DNA of 64,000 nt, from positions 1-64,000 of the forward strand of contig DAWV01000002.1 of the NCBI GenBank assembly GCA_002506085.1. The letters run 5' to 3'. The stretch comes from Methanocorpusculaceae archaeon UBA425. GTDB taxonomy: Archaea > Halobacteriota > Methanomicrobia > Methanomicrobiales > Methanocorpusculaceae. Positions 35,746 to 43,145 of this stretch are shown here, in pieces. The notes below the pieces were generated by a model, which was given only the letters and a program-made list of their open reading frames with translations, did not search any database and had not been told where the DNA came from. Within the stretch, counting starts at the first letter, position 1; the number at the start of each line of letters is the position of its first letter. A program made the position numbers and the translations under genes.

Positions 35746-36361
35746 TAAAACATTGATAATTTCATCGGCAGTATGTCTTCTGCCGATTCTCCTTGGAATA
35801 CTGCTGTATGAAAAACTGCCTGATCAGATTCCGATTCATTTCGATTTTGCGGGCGAGCCCGATAACTGGGGTTCAAAGAATTTCGTCGTATTCGGTATAC
35901 CGGTCTTCATGTGTCTTATGAATATCTTCGTTCAGGGTGTGAGTGATAAATATGGAGATAATAATCAAAGCATTATGCTTAAGTTCTGCAAATGGATATT
36001 CGCCATCATCTCTGTCATCATCCTCCCGGTTGTCCTGTTCAAGGCTCTTGGAATGGATATCCCGATTCAGATTATAGTCTCGGTATTTGTCGGTGTCATG
36101 TTTATGATAATCGGCAATTATTTTCCGAAAACCAAACAGAACCGGGTTGCGGGATTCAGAATTAAATGGACAATGGATAGTGAAGAGAACTGGAACAAAA
36201 CCAGCAGATTTGCCGGGTATCTGTGGATTGTCGGCGGACTCCTTATCATCATAAACGCGTTCCTCGCATATCAGCTGGCAATCATGTTCTTCGGCATCAT
36301 AATTATCTTAGTTGCCGCACCGGTCCTTTACTCCTATCATCTGCATAGGAATGGAATCTGA
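35735..36361 (+). CDS. SdpI-family membrane protein
   Basis: A 208-aa SdpI/DUF1648 protein with about six hydrophobic segments. The DUF1648 motif PDQIPIHFDFAGEPDNWGSKN lies after the first helix, and NYFPKTKQNRVAGFRIKWTM is the SdpI-type loop. In Bacillus SdpI is both immunity to the SdpC toxin and a signalling partner that sequesters SdpR. No sdpABC toxin genes are visible here, so this is an orphan pair that may sense a foreign peptide or membrane stress. Confidence 0.9.
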   Translation: MKIDKTLIISSAVCLLPILLGILLYEKLPDQIPIHFDFAGEPDNWGSKNFVVFGIPVFMCLMNIFVQGVSDKYGDNNQSIMLKFCKWIFAIISVIILPVVLFKALGMDIPIQIIVSVFVGVMFMIIGNYFPKTKQNRVAGFRIKWTMDSEENWNKTSRFAGYLWIVGGLLIIINAFLAYQLAIMFFGIIIILVAAPVLYSYHLHRNGI

Positions 36362-36372
36362 CTTTTTTTCGT

Positions 36373-36390
36373 GAAGAGAGAATTCTCTTC
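36373..36390 (+). terminator. Hairpin after sdpI
   Basis: A T-run (36363-36369) is followed by GAAGAGA and TCTCTTC around a 4-base loop. The T-tract ahead is the more likely archaeal termination signal. Confidence 0.4.
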
Positions 36391-36511
36391 AGCATTTTAT
36401 CTGCCTGCGGACCGGTTACCGCAAGCCTCCTCTGCGTTTTGCTCAGTTAAGGCTGCCAACTACGGTATCAACCCGCAAATGCTATTTACCCGCATATCAT
36501 ATTGATATTAC

Positions 36512-37396
36512 ATGGAATTCAACGGTGTAATTCTTGAAGACACATATGCAGAAGGCTTCCCGGTGTGGGCTGCCCGTGTTATCATTACTGCAGTAACGAA
36601 AGAGTGGGCAATGAAAGCCGCAACCGAAGCAACCGGTTTTGCAACCTCTACCATCGGATGTCCCTGTGAAGCAGGAATCGAACGTTTCGTTCCGGCCTCC
36701 GAGACCCCCGACCACCGCCCGGGATATGCAATCATGCTGTGCTGCGGCAAGAAAGCACTCAAGGAACAGGTTCTCGAACGTATCGCCGAGTGTGTTTTAA
36801 CTGCACCCACGACCGCGGTTTTCAATGGAAAAGCAGGCCTGGAAGAGATTATCCCCATCAAACTCCACTTCTTCGGTGACGGATACGAGTCAAAGGTCGT
36901 TGTCGGCGGCATCAACTGCTGGTCCATCCCGATTATGGGAGGAAACTTCATCGTCGAAGAAGAAATCGGCGCAATCAAAGGTGTCGCAGGCGGCAACTTC
37001 CTGATTATGGGAGACTCCCAGATGTCAGCCCTTATTGCAGCACAGGCAGCAGTCGATGCAATCAGCTGTGTTCCCGGAACCATCACTCCGTTCCCCGGAG
37101 GCGTCGTCTCATCCGGATCCAAGGTCGGCTCCCTGAAATACAAGTTCATGGGCGCATCCACCAACGAAAAGTTCTGTCCGACCATCCGTGAGAAAGTCCC
37201 CGAGACTGCAATCCCCGAAGGTGTCAAGGCAGTCTACGAGATCGTCATCGACGGTGTATCCGAAGCAGCAATAAATGAGGCTATGAAAGTCGGTGTCCAG
37301 GCAGCATGCAGAGTTCCGGGTGTCGTCAAGATCACCGCAGGAAACTACGGCGGAAACCTCGGTCCCTTTAAGTTCTACTTAAAGGACTGCATCTAA
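36512..37396 (+). CDS. ftr: Formylmethanofuran--tetrahydromethanopterin formyltransferase
   Basis: Ftr moves the formyl group from methanofuran to tetrahydromethanopterin, the second step of CO2 reduction to methane. The 294-aa sequence begins MEFNGVILEDTYAEGFPVWAARVIITA and shows the two-lobed family sequence with GCPCEAGIERFVPASETPDHRPG and the C-terminal GGNLGPFKFYLKDCI. Acidic residues are frequent, as in other methanogen Ftr proteins. It stands alone with its own promoter region. Its cofactor is made by the mfnD-mfnF products at the left end of the window. Confidence 0.97.
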   Translation: MEFNGVILEDTYAEGFPVWAARVIITAVTKEWAMKAATEATGFATSTIGCPCEAGIERFVPASETPDHRPGYAIMLCCGKKALKEQVLERIAECVLTAPTTAVFNGKAGLEEIIPIKLHFFGDGYESKVVVGGINCWSIPIMGGNFIVEEEIGAIKGVAGGNFLIMGDSQMSALIAAQAAVDAISCVPGTITPFPGGVVSSGSKVGSLKYKFMGASTNEKFCPTIREKVPETAIPEGVKAVYEIVIDGVSEAAINEAMKVGVQAACRVPGVVKITAGNYGGNLGPFKFYLKDCI

Positions 37397-37541
37397 CTTT
37401 TTTTCGTATTTTATTCTCGTTTACGCCTGTTCTTTAGCTGCAGGGAATCTTTCATCGAAGAGGAACGATGGAATTGTACCTCAGATTATTTAGAAAAAGC
37501 GACTGATTACAAAAAAAGGATTGGTCCATTGACCGGAACGA

Positions 37542-38840
37542 TTACCGGCGTCTTGCAGCCAATACCATTCCGCAGGCTCCAAGCCCGGCAAGAATGCCGA
37601 TGAATGGGACCGGTGAGGTGGTTGGCGTCGGAACTACTGTCGGGGACAGCACAACAGTTCTTTCAACTGTTTGACCTGTAGTGAAGTAAATACTCTCAGA
37701 CCAGTCATCATATCCCTGGTGCTGGAGAAGTACAGTGTGGGTTCCCGATGTGATATCGCTTAAGTAAAGCGGGGTGTATCCTCTGAAAACATTATCCACA
37801 TACACTGACGCAGCTGCCGGATTAGAGTTTATCTGGAGATAGGCAGTTGTAACTACCGGCGTAACGGGAGTCATTGTCACGGTAATTGTTCTGGTCTCAC
37901 CAGAACTCAGCACGAATGACGTTGAGTATGTATTGTAACCATCAAGTTTGAGGCTGAGCGTGTGGGCGGTACCTGCCGTGAATGGTCCCGCATGCATGTA
38001 GTTCGGGTTGGCTGCTGTGGAATACTGGGTGTTTCCTACATATGTTCCATCAATATAGACTGCAGCTCCGGCCGGATAGGACGCGACCTGGATGTAGGCA
38101 TCCGCACTTGTCTTGAGATTTGCTGAAATAGTTGTTGTCGTCCCGGCGGAAACCGTTGTAGTTGTCGAATAGGAGTTGTAACCTGCTTTCTTCACAACAA
38201 CAGAGTAGGTTCCGGGGGTCAGACCGATTGTGAACGAGGTATCCCCTTTGTAAACGCCGTTAACATACACATCCGCAGCTGACGGGCTGGAGGTGACATA
38301 GAGATAACCGTATGTTACGGTAGGAGTCATTGATCCGGAAATCGAAGTTGTCTGACCTGTGATTACATTTGCAGAGCCCGACCATGAATCATATCCGGAT
38401 TTTTCCAGGCGAATAGTATGGGATCCTGCAGAAACGGTAATCGTTGCCGCGGTAGTCCCTTTGTACACACCATCAACGTAGATGTTTGCACCCGACGGGT
38501 TTGAAGAGACAGCGAGGTATCCGTCCGTCTGAATCGGGGTTAAGATGGCATTTACGGTAATATAATCGTCTTTGGCCGGTGTGCCGGCATCATAATAATA
38601 ATCATAATACCCGTTTTTAGAAACGGTGATGTAATGATTTTCCGGTGTGCCGGTTGTGTAGACGGTAAAACTTCCGGGCGTGGTAATGGTGCTGCCGGTT
38701 GCCGAATCGGTTGCTGTAGCCCCGGATGGGGACGACGTTACATAAATGATAGCTGTGTCTGATCCGATTGCTGCCGATACAGGCAGAACGAGGAAAGCCG
38801 CTACTATCAGTACTAGGAAAGCGAGAATTGATTTTCTCAT
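37542..38840 (-). CDS. PEGA-repeat cell-surface protein
   Basis: A 432-aa surface protein. It has a signal peptide (RKSILAFLVLIVAAFLVLPVSA), about five PEGA modules of roughly 70 residues with the recurring GYLYVTSSPSAADVYVNGVYKG pattern (shortened here to GYLYVTSSPS...NGVYKG), and a C-terminal proline-threonine linker, a hydrophobic helix and AARRR. That tail fits an archaeosortase-type or membrane anchor. The ATG at 38840 is chosen because the signal peptide begins there; the frame from 38921 is longer than needed. Likely an S-layer-associated adhesin or structural protein. Confidence 0.88.
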   Translation of the reverse strand: MRKSILAFLVLIVAAFLVLPVSAAIGSDTAIIYVTSSPSGATATDSATGSTITTPGSFTVYTTGTPENHYITVSKNGYYDYYYDAGTPAKDDYITVNAILTPIQTDGYLAVSSNPSGANIYVDGVYKGTTAATITVSAGSHTIRLEKSGYDSWSGSANVITGQTTSISGSMTPTVTYGYLYVTSSPSAADVYVNGVYKGDTSFTIGLTPGTYSVVVKKAGYNSYSTTTTVSAGTTTTISANLKTSADAYIQVASYPAGAAVYIDGTYVGNTQYSTAANPNYMHAGPFTAGTAHTLSLKLDGYNTYSTSFVLSSGETRTITVTMTPVTPVVTTAYLQINSNPAAASVYVDNVFRGYTPLYLSDITSGTHTVLLQHQGYDDWSESIYFTTGQTVERTVVLSPTVVPTPTTSPVPFIGILAGLGACGMVLAARRR

Positions 38841-38905
38841 AATTAATAGAAAGAACCACCCGGTTAATAATACTATTGTTGTGGTATTCTGGAGAAAACC
38901 CGGAT

Positions 38906-39223
38906 TCACTCCGGGAAACACATGCGGATAAGAGCGGTCTCTCCTGTCATTCCGGGAGCGAGCCCGAGTTTTTCCGCTGAATTTGTTACATAGACTATTT
39001 TTCCTGCAAGAAGTTCTTCGAGTGTTGACACCCCGGTGATTTTTACCGCGGGGATTTTGAGTTTTTCAAAGGTTGCCATATCGAAAAATCCGCATCCGAT
39101 AAATCCGCCCTTTGTTTTGATGAATATCAGTTTTGATGGAGGAAGCGGGAGACAGAATCCCTCGAACGAAACGCTGTTTACCTCACCGGTTACATGAACC
39201 TGGGAATCATAGTGCATTTTCAT
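38906..39223 (-). CDS. DUF1805 protein
   Basis: A 105-aa DUF1805 (YunC-like) protein; the family block IKTKGGFIGCGFFDMATFEKLKIPAVKITGVSTLEELL is clear. ATGs at 39223 and 39217 are both possible. Structure is known for the family but not its activity. It is divergent from def, with about 54 bases between the two starts. Confidence 0.85.
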   Translation of the reverse strand: MKMHYDSQVHVTGEVNSVSFEGFCLPLPPSKLIFIKTKGGFIGCGFFDMATFEKLKIPAVKITGVSTLEELLAGKIVYVTNSAEKLGLAPGMTGETALIRMCFPE

Positions 39224-39277
39224 ACACAGGTATTAGATATCAAAACACTAAAACGATTCCGCGGAGAACAGAAACAT

Positions 39278-39748
39278 ATGATTCGTGAGATACGGAACTA
39301 TGGTGACCCGGTCCTCTTTGCCAAAGCGGATACGGTTGAGACAATCGGCTCTGAAGAATTGGATATTCTGAATGATATGTGGGATACCATGATTCACAAT
39401 AAATGTGTGGGGCTCTCGGCTCCGCAGATCGGCGTATCGAAACGTCTTTTCATCGTAAACGCCGGCGGAGTTTCCATAAAGGGAGCCAATCCGGAAGTTC
39501 TGAAAGAGGGAACATTCACCGAGGATACGGAAGGAAGTCCCTGCCTTCCGGGAATCAAACGGCCGGTCCGCCGACCTGGTAAAATTACGTGCCGTTATCT
39601 CGATGTGTCCGGAGAGATAATCGAGACTGAATTAAAAGGTGTGGCGGCACGGGCATTTCTCCACGAAAAAGACCACCATGACGGAATACTATTCATTGAC
39701 CACCTGAAACCGATGCAGAAACGGCTCATCCTGAAATCACTTGAATAA
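39278..39748 (+). CDS. def: Peptide deformylase
   Basis: A 156-aa peptide deformylase. Motif 1 is GLSAPQIG, motif 2 is EGSPCLPG with the metal-binding cysteine, and motif 3 is HEKDHHDG with both histidine ligands and the catalytic glutamate. All metal and catalytic residues are present. Archaeal translation starts with unformylated methionine, so the enzyme's substrate here is uncertain. The ATG at 39278 is chosen because the family N-terminus IREIRNYGDPVL follows at once. Its stop codon TAA lies inside the first unit of the hairpin array. Confidence 0.9.
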   Translation: MIREIRNYGDPVLFAKADTVETIGSEELDILNDMWDTMIHNKCVGLSAPQIGVSKRLFIVNAGGVSIKGANPEVLKEGTFTEDTEGSPCLPGIKRPVRRPGKITCRYLDVSGEIIETELKGVAARAFLHEKDHHDGILFIDHLKPMQKRLILKSLE

Positions 39749-39906
39749 TCCGCAATCGCAGGAACTCTCCTGCTAAGCTGAGATTACTCTCACGAGTAAT
39801 CCGCAATCGCATGATTTGTCATGCTAGCTAAGATTACTCTGAAGAGTAATCCGCATCCGCAGGGACTATCCTGCTAAGCTGAGATTACTCTCGCGAGTAA
39901 TCCGCA
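39743..39906. repeat. Tandem 50-51-bp repeats forming six alternating hairpins
   Basis: Three units plus a partial fourth, with period 51, 50 and 51. Each unit yields hairpin A (39758-39773, 39809-39824, 39859-39874), arms GCAGGA/TCCTGC, GCATGA/TCATGC and GCAGGG/TCCTGC with 4-base loops. Hairpin B joins units (39782-39801, 39832-39851, 39883-39902), arms GATTACTC/GAGTAATC in every case with different 4-base loops TCAC, TGAA and TCGC. Arm changes in A are compensatory, so structure is preserved. Between them run short linkers CGCAATC and TAAGCTGA. Starts at the def stop and ends 40 bases before the next gene. Confidence 0.9.
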
Positions 39907-39945
39907 AACCAAACCATGATATCCCCTGAAGAGGAATAATCAGTA

Positions 39946-40245
39946 ATGACTATTAAGCCCGCACGCGAAGAAATTCTAGAAGTTGCCGCACAAATCCGTC
40001 CTTCCATTTTCAAAATCGCAGAAAAGAAAGGCTGGGCGGTAAATGAAAATAAAGACATAGCAGATTCCGCAATCGAGGGACTTGCCAGAAACAAAATAAT
40101 TCACGGAAAACGCTTCTGCCCGTGCCGGATTCCAAGCGGCGACGAAGAGGCGGACAAAAATTATCTCTGCCCGTGCAGGGATGCTCTGGCAGACATCGAG
40201 ACCGCGGGTCACTGTCATTGTTACCTATATACAAAAAAACAATAA
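39946..40245 (+). CDS. Ferredoxin:thioredoxin reductase catalytic-domain protein
   Basis: A 99-aa protein of the FTR catalytic (beta) family. Motifs FCPCR, LCPCRDA and GHCHCYLY provide the 4Fe-4S ligands and the redox-active disulfide that reduces thioredoxin with electrons from ferredoxin. No variable subunit is visible, as is usual in methanogens. A GAGG lies before the ATG. It follows the hairpin array directly. Confidence 0.9.
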   Translation: MTIKPAREEILEVAAQIRPSIFKIAEKKGWAVNENKDIADSAIEGLARNKIIHGKRFCPCRIPSGDEEADKNYLCPCRDALADIETAGHCHCYLYTKKQ

Positions 40246-40329
40246 TCATACGATAATCCGTTTTTTTCTATGTTACCATCTTTCTATAAGAAGTAAGTGA
40301 TTTATAGGATAAATGAAAATGATTAACAG

Positions 40330-41118
40330 ATGAAAAAAGTGGTGTTTGGGGTCATTGTATCCCTTATAATTGTGTCTGCAGTCATTATGTCCGGCTGTGT
40401 CAGCACAGATTCAGAGAAAAAAACCTACATTGTAGGAATTGACGGAGACTACCCGCCCTATTCATATGTAAATGAGAGCGGCTCTTTTGTCGGATTCGAC
40501 GTTGAGTCAATCCAGTGGATTGCAGAGCAGGAAGGTTTCAATGTGGAAATCAAGGCAATCGCATGGGATGGAATCATTCCCGCACTTCTTACTGGAAAAA
40601 TCGATATGGTCTACTCAGGAATGACCATTACCCCTGCCCGTGCAGCCCAGGTAACCTTCTCCAAGCCGTACTGGAGTGTTGACCAGGGTGTTGCCGTAAA
40701 GAACGGATCTGTCGTTACTCTTGACCAGTTCAAAGCAGGAAATCTCACAATCGGTGTCCAGAGAAGCTGCTCTGCAGATCAGTACATGCAGAGTGATGAC
40801 TTCTATGGCCAGGTAAAATACGACCAGATGGTAAAAGACGGAAAGATCAAACTCTACGACACCTTCCCGCAGTCGATGGTTGCTCTTGAAAACGGACTTG
40901 TTGACACAGTCATTTTCGATGATGTAAACATCAAAGACTACATCAAAGGCAAAAATGCACTTGTTCTGCTTGGTACTATCCCGACCGGTGAAGAGTATGG
41001 TGTGGCTATGAGAAACGCCGATACCGAACTCCACACACTTATCAACAACGGACTCACCAAACTGATGGCTTCCGAGAAATGGAACGAGCTTCTCACCAAG
41101 TACATGATTGAAGAGTAA
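40330..41118 (+). CDS. Amino-acid-type ABC transporter substrate-binding lipoprotein
   Basis: A 262-aa family-3 solute-binding protein. After a signal peptide with lipobox SGC at about residues 22-24, the mature part begins YIVGIDGDYPPYSY and includes FVGFDVESIQWIAE, WDGIIPALLTGKIDMVYSGMTITPARA and a second lobe with DTVIFDDVN. It likely binds a polar or basic amino acid outside the cell. No permease or ATPase gene adjoins it, so it must use components encoded elsewhere, or serves as a sensor. Confidence 0.9.
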   Translation: MKKVVFGVIVSLIIVSAVIMSGCVSTDSEKKTYIVGIDGDYPPYSYVNESGSFVGFDVESIQWIAEQEGFNVEIKAIAWDGIIPALLTGKIDMVYSGMTITPARAAQVTFSKPYWSVDQGVAVKNGSVVTLDQFKAGNLTIGVQRSCSADQYMQSDDFYGQVKYDQMVKDGKIKLYDTFPQSMVALENGLVDTVIFDDVNIKDYIKGKNALVLLGTIPTGEEYGVAMRNADTELHTLINNGLTKLMASEKWNELLTKYMIEE

Positions 41119-41506
41119 GTTCGAAAGACATACTGCCTCCCGGCAGTATCTTTTTTTATGACCATGTTCTGTCAGCCATAACCGACTGGAAATAAATCCG
41201 GATTTTACCGTTTTTTGAAATCACTATCCCTATGAGTAGATTTCTTATAACTATTAACTGAAAACCATTGACATAACAAGGTGAAATCAGAAAATAACGA
41301 AACTATGATTTTTGATTCCTGTCACTTCTGTCGCTTTTTTTGAAACCTCAGTCACCATGAGTAGATTTTGTATATACTCTAGACCAAAAAACATTGACAG
41401 AAGTGACATCATTGACATAACAAGCTGAAATCAAAAAATAACGATAATATGAGCTTTAATTCCTGTCACTTTCAAAAGCTGAAGTGACAGAAGTGACAGG
41501 AAATAC
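41119..41506. repeat. Intergenic duplicated element with TGACA iterons
   Basis: This gap has no gene. Two imperfect copies of a 120-135-bp unit (about 41211-41329 and 41335-41471) share TTTTTTGAAA, ATGAGTAGATTT, CATTGACATAACAAG, TGAAATCA and ATTCCTGTCACTT in the same order. Copy 2 has TGACA starting at 41395, 41404 and 41413, exactly 9 bases apart; another pair, also 9 apart, is at 41485 and 41494. TCCTGTCACTT (41461-41471) and AAGTGACAGGA (41491-41501) form an inverted repeat. Each copy has an AT-rich TATA-like stretch, and copy 1 ends in a T-run. Confidence 0.75.
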
Positions 41507-41896
41507 TCAGTTCTTCCCGAGAATCCTGGCAGCAAAGTGTCCCGCATTTTCCCCGCCGTCGACTGCCATGCAGGCAACCGGCACACCCTTCGGCATCTGG
41601 ACGATTGACAAAAGAGCATCAAGTCCTCCGGCAATCTTGCCGGAGACAGGGACCCCGATCACCGGTTTTTTTGTTCTTGCCGCGACGACTCCCGGAAGAG
41701 CTGCCGACATTCCTGCAATACAGATAAACACCTTCGCATCCGACGCTTTCACGTAGGCATCCAGTTTTTCCGCATCCCTGTGGGCAGAAATAATCTGAAC
41801 ATCAAAGGAAATATTGTATGATTGAAGAACTGCCGTTGCTTTATCAATAATTCCCTGGTCCGATGCCGAACCTGCTATAACTGCGACTTCTGCCAT
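41507..41896 (-). CDS. purE: PurE, AIR carboxylase / NCAIR mutase
   Basis: The carboxylation step of purine synthesis. The 129-aa protein has the phosphate loop VIAGSASDQGI, the conserved SAHRDAEKL and GMSAALPGVVAARTKKPVIGVP, with the usual short chain. I cannot tell class I (mutase with PurK) from class II (direct CO2) by eye; no purK is nearby. Purine genes purL and purF are also in this window but unlinked. Confidence 0.94.
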   Translation of the reverse strand: MAEVAVIAGSASDQGIIDKATAVLQSYNISFDVQIISAHRDAEKLDAYVKASDAKVFICIAGMSAALPGVVAARTKKPVIGVPVSGKIAGGLDALLSIVQMPKGVPVACMAVDGGENAGHFAARILGKN

Positions 41897-41957
41897 ATGG
41901 TAAACTCCTATGAATTATTATATGTAGGTTTATTCTCATATATGTAACAGATTTCCC

Positions 41958-43088
41958 ATGTATAAAGAAACCCTGCTCATGATGCCCGGTCCCGTTCCAA
42001 TGCCTGAAACGGTCCGTAATGCAATGACAAAACAGGCAATCAACCACCGAAGTAAAGAATTTGGTGACTGCTACGCAGACATTGTCAAATCCTTAAAACC
42101 CATCTTCGGAACGAAAAACGACATGCTCGTTCTCTCAGGTTCCGGAACTGCGGGTCAGGAAGCGGCCATCGGTTCGTTTGCCAAAGGCAAAAAGATTGCA
42201 GCCCTCGTCAATGGAAAGTTCGGCGAACGCCTTGGTCTTATCTCCAAAATCTACGGCGAGACCACAATGATAGAATCCGAATGGGGACACGCGCTGAATC
42301 TCGAATCCCTTAAACAGGAACTTGAAAACGGCGCTGAAGTTGTGACCCTCGTTCACAACGAGACATCTGCCGCAATACTGAATCCTGCCGATGAAGTCGG
42401 CAAACTCGCCCGAAAATACGATGCCCTCTTCATCCTTGATGCGATTACGTCTATCGGCGGAGACACCGTAAAGGCAGATGAATGGGGTGCTGATGTGGCA
42501 ATAGTCGGAAGCCAGAAATGCCTTGCAGCGCCTGCAGGACTTGCCGCGGTTTCCGTTTCACAGAAAGCATGGGACAGACTCTCCGAGAACAGACCATTCT
42601 ATCTTGACTTAAAGAAGGCCAAGAAATCTGCCGACGGCAACCCGATGGAGACCCCGACCACCCCGGCAGTCCCGTTATTCCTCGCGTTGCGTGAAGCATG
42701 CAGACTCGTTGAAGAGGAAGGGCTCGAAAACAGAATCGCCCGTCATCACAAAATGTCCGCCGCAGTCCGCGCTGCCGGAGAAGCCTGGGGTCTTTCCCTG
42801 GTCCCGCAGGTGGATGCTCTTCACAAACCATCGAACACCGTTACCGGATTCTTCTACCCCGAAGGTGTTGAAGATGCAAAAATCCGCGGCGCATGCAAGA
42901 AGATGGGTATCGAGTTCGCCGGTGGTCAGGACAGACTGAAAGGAAAGATTTTCAGAATCGGCAACATGGGGATTATCGACACGCCCGAAATTATCGCGAC
43001 CGTGGCTGCCGTTCAGATGTGCTTCAAAAAAGCCGGTTACAAACTCGAAGGCGACGGACTATCCGCGGCAATCGATATCCTCTCCTAA
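41958..43088 (+). CDS. Alanine-glyoxylate/serine-pyruvate aminotransferase family protein
   Basis: A 376-aa class V PLP aminotransferase. The N-terminus LMMPGPVPMPETVRNAM is the family signature, LSGSGTAGQEAAI binds the cofactor phosphate, LDAITSIGGD carries the aspartate, and the PLP lysine is in VGSQKCLAAPAG. In methanogens such enzymes may make serine, cysteine or phosphoserine precursors; the specific substrate is not readable. It is followed by an aspartate aminotransferase-type gene, 57 bases away. Confidence 0.87.
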   Translation: MYKETLLMMPGPVPMPETVRNAMTKQAINHRSKEFGDCYADIVKSLKPIFGTKNDMLVLSGSGTAGQEAAIGSFAKGKKIAALVNGKFGERLGLISKIYGETTMIESEWGHALNLESLKQELENGAEVVTLVHNETSAAILNPADEVGKLARKYDALFILDAITSIGGDTVKADEWGADVAIVGSQKCLAAPAGLAAVSVSQKAWDRLSENRPFYLDLKKAKKSADGNPMETPTTPAVPLFLALREACRLVEEEGLENRIARHHKMSAAVRAAGEAWGLSLVPQVDALHKPSNTVTGFFYPEGVEDAKIRGACKKMGIEFAGGQDRLKGKIFRIGNMGIIDTPEIIATVAAVQMCFKKAGYKLEGDGLSAAIDILS

Positions 43089-43145
43089 TCCTTTTTTTCG
43101 TGCCAACTCCTTTGCTTAAATATCTTGCAGAACAGACATTATACT

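Noticed and set aside
37542..38840. Non-coding DNA repeats
   Set aside because: The periodic similarity is explained by PEGA modules within one coding sequence.
39743..39906. CRISPR array
   Set aside because: The repeats are contiguous 50-bp units without unique spacers; each contains palindromes and no cas genes are near.
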